DNA of 22,554 nucleotides from JBKBRC01 sp046292345 (GTDB taxonomy: Bacteria > Bacteroidota > Rhodothermia > Rhodothermales > Rubricoccaceae): NCBI GenBank assembly GCA_046292345.1, contig JBKBRC010000037.1, positions 1-22,554 on the forward strand. The letters are read 5' to 3'. A model generated the notes under the pieces. It searched no databases and was not told the DNA's origin. It saw only the letters and a program-made list of their open reading frames with translations. This document shows positions 7,446 to 14,770 of this stretch, piece by piece (within the stretch, counting starts at the first letter, position 1; each line of letters begins with the position of its first letter). Position numbers and translations under genes: made by a program.

Positions 7446-8963
7446 ATGGACAAGGCGCGCGACCACTGCGGCGTATTCGGCGTGTTCAACCACCCGGACG
7501 CGGCCCGCCTGACGTACTTCGGCCTGCACGCGCTCCAGCACCGCGGGCAGGAGTCGGCCGGGATTGCCACGGCGGTCTACGACGAAGCCCGCCGGCGGCG
7601 CACGATGCCGCTCTACAAGGACTTCGGCCTTGTGCTCGACGTGTTCGACGACGAGTCCGTGTTCGAGACGACCCTCGCCGGCGACGCCGCGATCGGCCAT
7701 ACGCGCTACTCGACGAGCGGGAGCGCGACCAACCCGGCCAACATCCAGCCGTTCGTCGTCCACTACCAGGAGGGCAACCTGGCGCTGGCGCACAACGGCA
7801 ACCTTTCGAACGCGCGCGCCATCCGCGAGCGGCTCGTCGACCGGGGCACGCTCTTCAACTCGTCGTCGGACTCGGAGCTGATCCTCCACCTCGTCGCGCA
7901 GAGCGCCGAGCACGGCCCGGTGCCGCGCATCATCGACGCGCTACACCAGTGCGAGGGGGCGTTCTCGCTCGTCATGCTGACCGACGACGCGCTCATCGCC
8001 GTGCGCGACCCCAACGGCTTCCGGCCGCTCGCGCTCGGCACCCTCCCGCCCGCACCGGGGCGCACCGAGCCCGGCTGGGTCGTCGCCTCGGAGACGTGCG
8101 CCTTCGACCTGATCGGCGCCGCGTACGTGCGCGACGTCGAGCCGGGGGAGATCCTCGTCATCGACCGGGCGGGCGTCAGCCGCGTCGCCGCTGGCGGCGC
8201 CTTCGACGGCGTATGCATGCCGCGCCGCCACGGCACGAGCCCGTGCGTGTTCGAGTACGTCTACTTCTCGCGGCCGGACTCGCTCGTCTTCGGCGCGATG
8301 GTGGACAAGGTGCGCCGCAAGCTCGGCAAGCGCCTCGCGCACGACGCGCCCGTGCCGCTCGTGCCCAAGGGCGCCGGCAAGCGCCCACTCGTGATGGCCG
8401 TCCCGGACTCGTCCAACACCGCCGCCATCGGCTACGTGTCCGAGTCCAACAAGCTCGGGCGGCGCTGCAAGCTCGACATCGGGCTCATCCGCAACCACTA
8501 CGTCGGGCGGACCTTCATCGCGCCGGGGCAGTCGTCGCGCGAGCTCAAGGTGCGCACCAAGTTCAACCCCGTGCGCGGCGTGCTCCAGGGCCGCATCGTC
8601 GTCATGGTGGACGACTCGATCGTCCGCGGCACAACGGCCCGGCAGCTCGTGCGCATGGTGCGCGAGGCCGGCGCGGCCGAAGTGCATTTCCGCGTCGCGA
8701 GCCCTCCCGTCGTCGCCCCGTGCTTCTACGGCATGGACTTCCCGAGCCACGGCGAGCTGGCCGCCAACCGCTTCGGCGACCCCGACGCCATCGCGGCCTG
8801 GCTCGGCGTGGACTCGCTCGCCTACCTCTCCGTAGACGGCATGATGGCCGCCGTGGACGAGGCGCGCGGCGACGAGACGCGCTTCTGCCACGCGTGCTTC
8901 TCGGGCGCATACCCCGTGCCGGTCCAGGCGACGCGCGTCGTGAAGGAGGAAAACGACTGGTAG
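7446..8963 (+). CDS. purF: Amidophosphoribosyltransferase
   Basis: This 505-residue enzyme makes 5-phosphoribosylamine from PRPP and glutamine, the first committed step of purine synthesis. The N-terminal Ntn-hydrolase glutaminase domain has its nucleophile at C8 (DHCGVFGVF), after a seven-residue leader that would have to be removed to free the Cys. HRGQESAGI (32-40) and HNGNLSNA (116-123) are typical. The C-terminal phosphoribosyltransferase domain carries the PRPP loop VVMVDDSIVRGTT (385-397). C267, C426, C481 and C484 (the last two in CHAC) correspond to the four ligands of the structural 4Fe-4S cluster of Bacillus-type PurF, so this is the oxygen-sensitive class. ATG at 7446; no strong ribosome binding site. 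No other pur gene is in the window. Confidence 0.98.
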   Translation: MDKARDHCGVFGVFNHPDAARLTYFGLHALQHRGQESAGIATAVYDEARRRRTMPLYKDFGLVLDVFDDESVFETTLAGDAAIGHTRYSTSGSATNPANIQPFVVHYQEGNLALAHNGNLSNARAIRERLVDRGTLFNSSSDSELILHLVAQSAEHGPVPRIIDALHQCEGAFSLVMLTDDALIAVRDPNGFRPLALGTLPPAPGRTEPGWVVASETCAFDLIGAAYVRDVEPGEILVIDRAGVSRVAAGGAFDGVCMPRRHGTSPCVFEYVYFSRPDSLVFGAMVDKVRRKLGKRLAHDAPVPLVPKGAGKRPLVMAVPDSSNTAAIGYVSESNKLGRRCKLDIGLIRNHYVGRTFIAPGQSSRELKVRTKFNPVRGVLQGRIVVMVDDSIVRGTTARQLVRMVREAGAAEVHFRVASPPVVAPCFYGMDFPSHGELAANRFGDPDAIAAWLGVDSLAYLSVDGMMAAVDEARGDETRFCHACFSGAYPVPVQATRVVKEENDW

Positions 8964-8964
8964 A

Positions 8965-9004
8965 TAGCGGCCTGTAGTAAGAGGTAGCGGCCTGTAGTAG
9001 GGGT
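8965..9004. repeat. 20-bp tandem duplication after purF
   Basis: Two copies of a unit of period 20 (8965-8984 and 8985-9004) share the first 15 bases, TAGCGGCCTGTAGTA, and a third partial copy (TAGC) follows. It starts 2 bases after the purF stop and is full of TAG/TAA triplets in all frames, so it is non-coding. It fills most of the short gap between purF and the convergent HAD gene. Confidence 0.9.
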
Positions 9005-9015
9005 AGCAGCGGAGC

Positions 9016-9032
9016 GCGCGCCATCAGCGCGC
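9016..9032. terminator. Small GC hairpin at the purF/HAD convergence
   Basis: GCGCGC at 9016-9021 and 9027-9032 flank a five-base loop that contains the minus-strand stop codon. The stem is short and lacks a T-run, so termination here is only possible, not shown. The same arrangement occurs at the end of the phosphodiesterase gene. Confidence 0.25.
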
Positions 9033-9746
9033 ATCGCGGCGAGCGTTGCGTGCCCCGAGCGCGCCCTCCACGTCAGCCGTGTCGGCGAGGACGAGGTCGG
9101 CGCCGGCGGCGCGCAGTTCGCGCGCGGTCCCGAAGCCGCACAGCACGCCGACCGACTGCGCGCCGGCGCGCACGGCCGTCAGGATGTCCACCTCCGTGTC
9201 GCCGATCATCAGGCAGGCCTCGGGCGGAATGCCCATCACGCGTGCGGCATGGCGCAGCGGCTCCGGGTGCGGCTTCATGCGCCGCGTCGTCTGCGCGGTG
9301 ATGACGGCCTCGAAGCACCCACGCACGCCGTAGTGGGCAAGAAACGCCTCGACGCGCGCCGCGCCACCGGTCGAGATGGTGCACATCGGGAAGCGCGCGG
9401 CCAGGCGGTGCAGCATGTCGCGCACACCGGGCATCATCTCGTGCGGGACCTCGTCGGCAGCACGGGGGTTGCGCGTGTCTTCGGGACGGCGCAGGCGGCG
9501 CGCCGCCTGCCGGACGCGGTAGAGCGGCCCGTCGAGGTGGAGGCGATCCAGCGTGCCGTAGGCGCGGTTGACGCTGGGCGCAAGCGCCATCACGGCGCCC
9601 CGCGCGAGGCGGTCGGCGCGGCGCCCCGAGACGAGGGGCAGCCGGTCCAGCACGGCCGCGAGTTGCCCGACGAGGTGGTCGTCTGTGTCGGCGAGCGTAC
9701 CGTCGATGTCGAAGCAGAGGCCGCGGATGCGGGCGAGGTCGAGCAT
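9024..9746 (-). CDS. HAD-superfamily phosphatase (phosphoglycolate phosphatase/PpaX-like)
   Basis: This 240-residue cytosolic hydrolase has all four HAD motifs: DIDGT with nucleophile D13 and acid/base D15; a Ser/Thr in CTISTGG (122-128); K158 in RMKPHPEP; and the metal-binding GDTEVD (182-187). A helical cap of about 85 residues sits between the first and second motifs, as in phosphoglycolate phosphatase and pyrophosphatase PpaX. The precise substrate cannot be told. The ATG at 9746 is preferred because the Rossmann strand begins directly after it (LARIRGLCFDIDG). An open frame continues 26 codons upstream to a TTG, but that part is Arg-rich and unlike the family. The gene converges on purF and is divergent from the micro-ORF/symporter region. 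Confidence 0.9.
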   Translation of the reverse strand: MLDLARIRGLCFDIDGTLADTDDHLVGQLAAVLDRLPLVSGRRADRLARGAVMALAPSVNRAYGTLDRLHLDGPLYRVRQAARRLRRPEDTRNPRAADEVPHEMMPGVRDMLHRLAARFPMCTISTGGAARVEAFLAHYGVRGCFEAVITAQTTRRMKPHPEPLRHAARVMGIPPEACLMIGDTEVDILTAVRAGAQSVGVLCGFGTARELRAAGADLVLADTADVEGALGARNARRDAR

Positions 9747-9842
9747 GAGAGAGGCATCAGGGAAGAAGCCGAACGCCCTGCGGCGCCGCCGGTGCCGGCG
9801 AGGCCGCCCACACGCGTCGCACAAATCCTGCGATCATAACGG

Positions 9843-9874
9843 TTGCATTTCTCAAATGGCCGGCTCTACCTTCG
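9843..9874 (+). promoter_or_regulatory. Bacteroidota-like promoter upstream of the micro-ORF and symporter
   Basis: TTG at 9843-9845 and TACCTTCG at 9867-9874 are separated by 21 bases. This fits the TTG (-33) and TAnnTTTG (-7) layout known for Bacteroidota, with one mismatch. It lies in the AT-richer divergent region between the HAD gene and the 25-residue ORF, and is the most complete promoter-like pair in the window. Confidence 0.5.
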
Positions 9875-9940
9875 GCGAGATTTTGTTCCCTCCCCCGGGA
9901 ACCTGATCGCCGGGATTTCCTCCGTCCCCCACCACCCCCG

Positions 9941-10018
9941 ATGCACAAGCTGATCAGCACCATGACAGCCGCCGCGGTCCTCGTCGGTCTCGGCGTGCTC
10001 CTCGTGTTCCAGTTCTGA
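9941..10018 (+). CDS. 25-residue single-helix membrane micro-protein, hypothetical
   Basis: The ORF encodes a peptide beginning MHKLISTMTAAAVL and ending LLVFQF. It has a short basic N-terminus and one hydrophobic stretch of about 17 residues, long enough to cross the membrane. Codon usage matches the neighbours (GTC, CTC, GCC rich). It is preceded by a good promoter-like pair and followed, after 144 bases, by the SLC5-type symporter. It is too short for family assignment and has no Shine-Dalgarno sequence. Transport-associated micro-proteins exist in other bacteria, but a link here is only suggested by position. Confidence 0.45.
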   Translation: MHKLISTMTAAAVLVGLGVLLVFQF

Positions 10019-10030
10019 GGCGCCGGGCTC

Positions 10031-10054
10031 CGCCCGGATTCCCGCCCGGATTCC
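10031..10054. repeat. 12-bp tandem repeat, two exact copies plus a decayed third
   Basis: CGCCCGGATTCC is present twice in tandem (10031-10042, 10043-10054), and a degenerate copy starts CGCCCGACCTTCC at 10055. It lies in the leader between the micro-ORF and the symporter gene. Confidence 0.85.
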
Positions 10055-10162
10055 CGCCCGACCTTCCGCGCCCGGCCCGTCTCTGCGACAGGCCGGGCGC
10101 GTCTGTGCCGGCGGCTGCCCGCAACAGCGCCCGCCGACCCACTCCCCAGCCCGCTTCCGCTC

Positions 10163-11992
10163 ATGACCGGACTCGACTGGATCATCGTGGTGCTCGTGCT
10201 CGGCGTCACCGTGGGCCTGGCGCTGCGCTTCGCCCGCCGCGCCTCGCGCAGCACCGACGAGTACTTCGCCACCGGTCGTGCCATGCCGTGGTACCTCGCC
10301 GGCACGAGCATGGTGGCGACGACGTTCGCCGCCGATACGCCGCTGGCCGTCACCGAGCTCGTGGCGCAGAACGGGATCGCGGGCAACTGGCTCTGGTGGT
10401 ATGCCGCCATCGGAGGAATGCTGACGGTGTTTTTCTTTGCGCGGCTGTGGCAGCGCAGCGGCGTGCTGACGGACGTCGAGCTGGTCGAGCTCCGCTACGA
10501 CGGGCGCGCCGCGGCGGCGCTGCGGGGCGTCAAGGCGGTCTACTTCGGGCTGTTCGCCAACGCCGTCGTGGTCGGCTGGGTGGTGCTCGCGATGGCGACG
10601 GTCTTCCGCGTGCTCTTCCCCGGCCTGACATTCTTCGGCGCCCCGGGCATTCCCGCGCTCGGGCTCGACGCGGCGACGGCCTGGGTGGGCGTGCTCGTCC
10701 TCGTCGTGGGCGTCTACGCGCTTGTCTCCGGGCTGTGGGGGATCGCCGTCACGGATGCCTTCCAGTTCGGCCTGGCCATGCTCGGCTCGGTCGCGCTGGC
10801 AGTGCACGCGCTCGGGCTGCCCGAGATCGGCGGGCTCGGCGGGCTCGTGGCGCGCCTGACTGCCACCGGGCAAGCCGACGCGCTGCGCTTCCTGCCCCTG
10901 CTGGGCGCGCCCTCGGCCGCGCAGGCCGCCGAGGGCGCGGCCGTGCTCGCCCTCTCGGGCGTTGCCTTCGCCGCCTATGCGGGCGTGCAGTGGTGGGCGA
11001 GCTGGTACCCCGGGCAGGAGCCCGGCGGCGGCGGCTACGTCGCGCAGCGCATGCTCGCCACGCGCTCCGAGCGGGACTCGCTGCTCGCGATGCTCTGGTT
11101 CACGGTCGCGCACTACTGCGTGCGGCCGTGGCCCTGGATCCTCGTCGCGCTCGTCGCGCTCGTCCTCTACCCCGGCCTTGAGGCCCCGGGCGAGGGCTAC
11201 GTCCTCGTCATGCGGGACGCGCTCCCGACGGGTCTGCTCGGGCTGCTCTTCGCAGCCTTCCTGGCCGCCTTCATGAGCACCATCTCGACACAGCTCAACT
11301 GGGGCACGAGCTATCTCGTCAACGACCTCTACCGGCGCTTCCTGCGGCCTGGCGCCTCCGAGCGCCACTACGTGGCCGTGGCCCGCGTGCTCACGTTCGC
11401 ACTCGCCGTGGGAGGCGTGCTCGTCGCCTCACGCCTGGACTCGGTCTCGGGCGCGTGGGGCCTGCTCCTGAGCGCCTCGGCCGGGATGGGCCTCGTGCTC
11501 ATCCTGCGCTGGTACTGGTGGCGCGTGAACGCCTGGAGCGAGCTCGTGGCCACGGTCGCGCCGCTCGCGCTCGTCGCGCTGAGCGTGGCCGGCGTGCAGG
11601 TGCCGTTCCTGACGAGCCCCTTTCCGACCAACCTGTTCGGCATCGCAGGCCTGACGACCGTGCTCTGGCTCGCCGCGACCTTCCTGACTCGCCCTACCCG
11701 CCTGGCCACGCTGGACGCGTTCTACCGCCGCGTGCGGCCGGGCGGGCCGGGCTGGAGACCGCTGGCCGCGCGTCACCCGGACGTGCCCGCCGATCGCGGC
11801 CTCGGCCTGCTGGCGCTGCGCTGGCTCGCCGGCTGCGCGCTCGTCTACGCGACGCTCTTCGGGACGGGCTACCTGCTGCTCGGCCAGCCGCTGCGCGGGG
11901 CGCTCGCGCTCGGCGCGGCGGCGGCGCTGCTCGCGGGTCTGCTGCGCGGCACGCGACGCGCCGCCGCCGAGATGCCCGCCGCACGACCCTGA
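10163..11992 (+). CDS. Sodium:solute symporter, SSS/SLC5 family
   Basis: This 609-residue protein with about 13 or more membrane helices couples Na+ to uptake of an unknown solute (family members move sugars, proline, pantothenate and others). It opens with an outward hydrophobic helix, then the SSS signature region TDEYFATGRAMPWYLAG (33-49) and MVATTFAADTP (51-61). Helix 8 carries FMSTISTQLNWG (about 370-381), with Ser/Thr residues at the expected Na2 site, followed by YLVNDLYRRF. The long loop with WYPGQEPGGGGY resembles an uncharacterised bacterial SLC5 subgroup rather than PutP or PanF. ATG at 10163 gives a normal N-terminus. The C-terminus is Arg/Ala-rich. The preceding micro-ORF may share its transcript. 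Confidence 0.92.
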   Translation: MTGLDWIIVVLVLGVTVGLALRFARRASRSTDEYFATGRAMPWYLAGTSMVATTFAADTPLAVTELVAQNGIAGNWLWWYAAIGGMLTVFFFARLWQRSGVLTDVELVELRYDGRAAAALRGVKAVYFGLFANAVVVGWVVLAMATVFRVLFPGLTFFGAPGIPALGLDAATAWVGVLVLVVGVYALVSGLWGIAVTDAFQFGLAMLGSVALAVHALGLPEIGGLGGLVARLTATGQADALRFLPLLGAPSAAQAAEGAAVLALSGVAFAAYAGVQWWASWYPGQEPGGGGYVAQRMLATRSERDSLLAMLWFTVAHYCVRPWPWILVALVALVLYPGLEAPGEGYVLVMRDALPTGLLGLLFAAFLAAFMSTISTQLNWGTSYLVNDLYRRFLRPGASERHYVAVARVLTFALAVGGVLVASRLDSVSGAWGLLLSASAGMGLVLILRWYWWRVNAWSELVATVAPLALVALSVAGVQVPFLTSPFPTNLFGIAGLTTVLWLAATFLTRPTRLATLDAFYRRVRPGGPGWRPLAARHPDVPADRGLGLLALRWLAGCALVYATLFGTGYLLLGQPLRGALALGAAAALLAGLLRGTRRAAAEMPAARP

Positions 11993-12056
11993 TGCCGCGC
12001 GCCCTCAGGCGCTCCCGAGACGCGCGGTCCCCGAGGCGCGGACGCCTGCGAAACCC

Positions 12057-12215
12057 GTGCGGCGCATCTTCCTGCTCGCCCTCCCCGCTGCCACCTGCGC
12101 CCCGCGTGCCGGCTGCGCGGGCACGCTGCACGAGCATGTACGGCTGCGCGCTCCGGCCGCAGCAGGGCGGGGAGCGGCACCGCCTGAGCCGCTTCAGTCG
12201 CCGCCAATTCGGTAA
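12057..12215 (+). CDS. Doubtful 52-residue ORF or gene remnant
   Basis: From a GTG at 12057 the frame reads MRRIFLLALPAATCAPRAGC, resembling a signal peptide or a decayed lipoprotein start, then loses the regional codon bias after about 26 codons. It ends at TAA 12213-12215, overlapping the end of the S9 peptidase gene by 22 bases. I recognise no domain. It may be a remnant of a lipoprotein gene or chance. The rest of the 201-base gap between the symporter and the peptidase shows only weak inverted repeats (e.g. 12034-12047). Confidence 0.2.
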   Translation: MRRIFLLALPAATCAPRAGCAGTLHEHVRLRAPAAAGRGAAPPEPLQSPPIR

Positions 12216-14542
12216 CCTGCCGGCGGCTCCTTCCCGAGCAGGTGCCGCACGAAGTAGTCCCAGGTGATGCGCAGGTGGTAGGGTTCGTTGGCGTACCCGT
12301 GGCCGCGGTTGGGAAAGACCATCAGGTCGAAGTCCTTATTGGCCGCGATGAGCGCGTCGACGAGCAGCAGCGTCATGGCCGGGTGGACGTTGTCGTCCAT
12401 CGAGCCGAACGTGATGAGCAGTTTGCCCTCGAGGCGATCCGCGTACTCCTGGAGCGCCTGGTTGGTGTAGCTGTCCGTGCCGTCCTCCCGCTGCACGAGC
12501 GGGCCCTGCCACTTCTCGCCCCAGTAGAAGGTGTAGCCGCGGTTGTCCATGTTGCCCGCGCTCGCCACGCCCACCTTGAAGAACTCCGGGTGCCGCAGCA
12601 GCGCCGCTGCTGTCGCGAAGCCGCCGCCCGAGTGGCCGTAGATGCCCACGCGGTCGAGGTCAATGTAGGGATGCTGCGCGGCGAGGTGCCGCATGGCCGC
12701 GATCTGGTCCGGCAGGCCGTTGTCAGCCAGGTCCCCGTAGTAGTGCGTGTGGAGGTCGAAGCTGCGCATGGGCGTGCCGAGCGCGTCGATCTGCACGACG
12801 ATGAAGCCGAGCTCGGCGAGGGCCTGCGGGTTGCCGCGCCGTGCCGGCGCGAACGCGCGCTCGCCGATGCTGCCCACCTGGGGACCGGGGTAGATGTGGT
12901 TGATGATGGGATAGCGTCGCGCGGGATCGAAGCTGGAGGGCCGGTACATCACGCCGTAGAGCGTCGTCTGGCCGTCGCGGGCGGGCGCCGTGAACGGGAT
13001 CGGGCGCGGCAGGCCGAGCGCGTCGAGCGCCGCGAGGTCGCCCTGCTCGGCCGTGAGCACGACGCCGCCGTCGGCGCGGCGGACGGCTGTGATGGGCGCC
13101 GTCGCGAGCGTCGAGTAGGTGGTGACGAAGAAGCGCCCGCCCGGGGCGAACGTGACGCGGTGGTCGGCGTCCTCGGGCGTGAGCAGCTGCGGCTCACCGC
13201 CGGCGAGCGCGACGCGGTAGAGGTGGCGGTGGTAGGGATCCCGCCCGGCCTCGCGCCCGGCGCCGGTGAAGTAGACGAAGCCCTCGGCCTCGTCCACGTG
13301 CAGCACGTCCACGACCGTCCAGGTGCCGCGCGTCAGGCGGCGCACCTCGGCGCCCGAGGCAAGGTCGTGCAGGTAGAGGTGGTGGTAGCCGTCGCGCGGC
13401 GAGTGCCAGAGCACGACGCCGCGGTCGTGGAGCACGCGCCAGTTGGGCGTGCCGCGCCCGGCCGCGTTGGACTCGAAGTAGGGCTGCACGGTCTCCGTGA
13501 GCACGTCGCGCACGGCGCCCGTGGCGGGATCGACGGTGCGGAGCGTGACGGTCGCGTAGTCGCGCGAGGTCGAGACGTAGGCGAGGCGCTGCCCGTCGGC
13601 GCTCCACTCGATGTCGGCCAGTTCGCCGTCGCGCATCATGCCGCAGCACGACGACGTGCGCTGGTGATCGGGCTCGGCCTGGAAGGGCGTGACCGAGCGC
13701 GCGTCCACGTCCACGACGAGGCGTTCGTAGCGCGGCACGAGCGTGTCGCCGGGGAGCGCGTAGGGGAACGAGACCGGCTCGGGCCGGCCCACGCGGGCGC
13801 GCCAGAGCGGCATGCGGCCCACGCCGCGCTCGTCGAGGCGGTGCGTGACGAGGCGGCGGCCGTCGGGCGACCACTTGACGGCCGCGCCCGGGCTGCGGCG
13901 CCATCCCTCCGAGTCGGTCGCGTAGCCGTAGTCCGGCGCGCCGTCGGTCGTCAGGCGGATCTCCTCGCCCGAGGCCGTCTCTCGCACCCACAGGTCGTGC
14001 TCGCGCACGAACGCGACGCGGCGGCCGTCGGGCGAGGGCGCACCGCCGCGCACGCTCGGCGCCGGCGCGTCCTCCTTGAGGCAGCCATACTCGGGCAGCG
14101 TGCACGTGTAGCGCGTGCCCTCGAGCGAAAACACGAGGCGGTCGCGCTGCACGTCGAGGCCGCGCAGCTCGAGCGCGTCCGGGTCGAGCGGCTCGGCGAC
14201 GCCCGCCGCGCCGAGCGCGGCTGCGAGGCGCGCCGCGTCGAAGGCCGCCGTGCGCGTGCCGGCGGCGGCATCGACGAGCACGAAGGCGTGCCCGGCGGCC
14301 GTACGCACGCGGTAGAGCAGGCGCTCGCCGTCGAGCCAGCGAAGCTCGGCCGGGACGCCGCGCACGAGCGGGTTGACGTTCTGCGGCAGGAAGCGCTCGG
14401 CGCGGGCGTAGTCTTCGGCCGAAAGGCGATCGGCCGAGAGGCGATCGGAGGCGCGCGGGGCCTGCGCGGCCGCCGGCGCGGCGACGGGCGCGGAGGCGAT
14501 CAGGAGCGCGGCAAGCAGCGCAGCATGTACCAGAAGGCGCAC
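12194..14542 (-). CDS. S9 family peptidase, dipeptidyl-peptidase IV-like, secreted
   Basis: This 782-residue serine peptidase would release dipeptides or short peptides outside the inner membrane. A signal peptide (MRLLVHAALLAALLIASAPV, then an AAAQ cleavage region) is followed by a DPPIV-type beta-propeller (about 50-520). The alpha/beta-hydrolase domain has GHSGGG with S638, the acid D716 in GSMDDNVHP, and H748 in NRGHGY. The GTG at 14542 is chosen because it begins exactly at the signal peptide; the frame stays open far upstream, antisense to the next gene, but that part is not protein-like. DRLSA is duplicated at the mature N-terminus through a 15-bp DNA repeat. It is divergent from the M3 peptidase gene, with which it may share a control region. 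Cleavage specificity is inferred from family only. Confidence 0.95.
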   Translation of the reverse strand: MRLLVHAALLAALLIASAPVAAPAAAQAPRASDRLSADRLSAEDYARAERFLPQNVNPLVRGVPAELRWLDGERLLYRVRTAAGHAFVLVDAAAGTRTAAFDAARLAAALGAAGVAEPLDPDALELRGLDVQRDRLVFSLEGTRYTCTLPEYGCLKEDAPAPSVRGGAPSPDGRRVAFVREHDLWVRETASGEEIRLTTDGAPDYGYATDSEGWRRSPGAAVKWSPDGRRLVTHRLDERGVGRMPLWRARVGRPEPVSFPYALPGDTLVPRYERLVVDVDARSVTPFQAEPDHQRTSSCCGMMRDGELADIEWSADGQRLAYVSTSRDYATVTLRTVDPATGAVRDVLTETVQPYFESNAAGRGTPNWRVLHDRGVVLWHSPRDGYHHLYLHDLASGAEVRRLTRGTWTVVDVLHVDEAEGFVYFTGAGREAGRDPYHRHLYRVALAGGEPQLLTPEDADHRVTFAPGGRFFVTTYSTLATAPITAVRRADGGVVLTAEQGDLAALDALGLPRPIPFTAPARDGQTTLYGVMYRPSSFDPARRYPIINHIYPGPQVGSIGERAFAPARRGNPQALAELGFIVVQIDALGTPMRSFDLHTHYYGDLADNGLPDQIAAMRHLAAQHPYIDLDRVGIYGHSGGGFATAAALLRHPEFFKVGVASAGNMDNRGYTFYWGEKWQGPLVQREDGTDSYTNQALQEYADRLEGKLLITFGSMDDNVHPAMTLLLVDALIAANKDFDLMVFPNRGHGYANEPYHLRITWDYFVRHLLGKEPPAGYRIGGD
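14416..14445. repeat. 15-bp tandem duplication in the S9 peptidase gene
   Basis: CGGCCGAAAGGCGAT (14416-14430) is followed by CGGCCGAGAGGCGAT (14431-14445), with one difference. It encodes DRLSA twice, right after the signal peptide, without changing the frame. Confidence 0.9.
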
Positions 14543-14596
14543 AGGAGGTCGGGCTGGCGAGACGGGGTTCAAGAAACGAAGAAACGCCCGTCCGTG

Positions 14597-14662
14597 TCCT
14601 GTCGCTCCGGCCCCCGCGTCCTGTCGCTCCGGCCCCCGCGTCCTGTCGCTCCGGCCCCCGCG
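14597..14662. repeat. Exact 22-bp tandem repeat, three copies, in a divergent intergenic region
   Basis: Three identical 22-bp units (14597-14618, 14619-14640, 14641-14662; each starts TCCTGTCGCTCC and ends CCCCCGCG) are followed by a truncated fourth (TCCCTCCGG). They lie between the start codons of the S9 peptidase (14542, minus) and the M3 peptidase (14771, plus). The period is about two DNA helical turns. I see no open reading frame of quality here and no CRISPR spacers. Function unknown; either a repeated protein-binding site or a replication-slippage product. Confidence 0.95.
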
Positions 14663-14770
14663 TCCCTCCGGTACGGGCACCACAAGGGGGTCCTTCGGCG
14701 TTAGCCTACCCGGGCGCGCCGGGCGCACCGCCCCCTGGCGCGGCTTCTCTCCCATTTTGCTACGTCCCCG

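Noticed and set aside
8944..8950. AGGAGG-like sequence at the end of purF as a ribosome binding site
   Set aside because: No same-strand gene starts downstream; the next gene is convergent. It simply encodes the Lys-Glu-Glu near the C-terminus.
9747..9824. TTG start extending the HAD phosphatase by 26 residues
   Set aside because: The added stretch is Arg-rich and lies in the probable divergent promoter region; the conserved fold begins right after ATG 9746.
11992..12267. Plus-strand ORF starting in TGATG at the symporter stop
   Set aside because: Despite the overlap, the product is Arg/Pro/Ser-rich without coding bias and runs into the S9 peptidase gene in antisense.
14597..14662. CRISPR array
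   Set aside because: The 22-bp units are directly adjacent with no spacers, and no cas gene is present.
12242..14704. Plus-strand 820-codon open frame
   Set aside because: It is the antisense shadow of the S9 peptidase, rich in Arg, Val, Glu and His with no recognisable domain.
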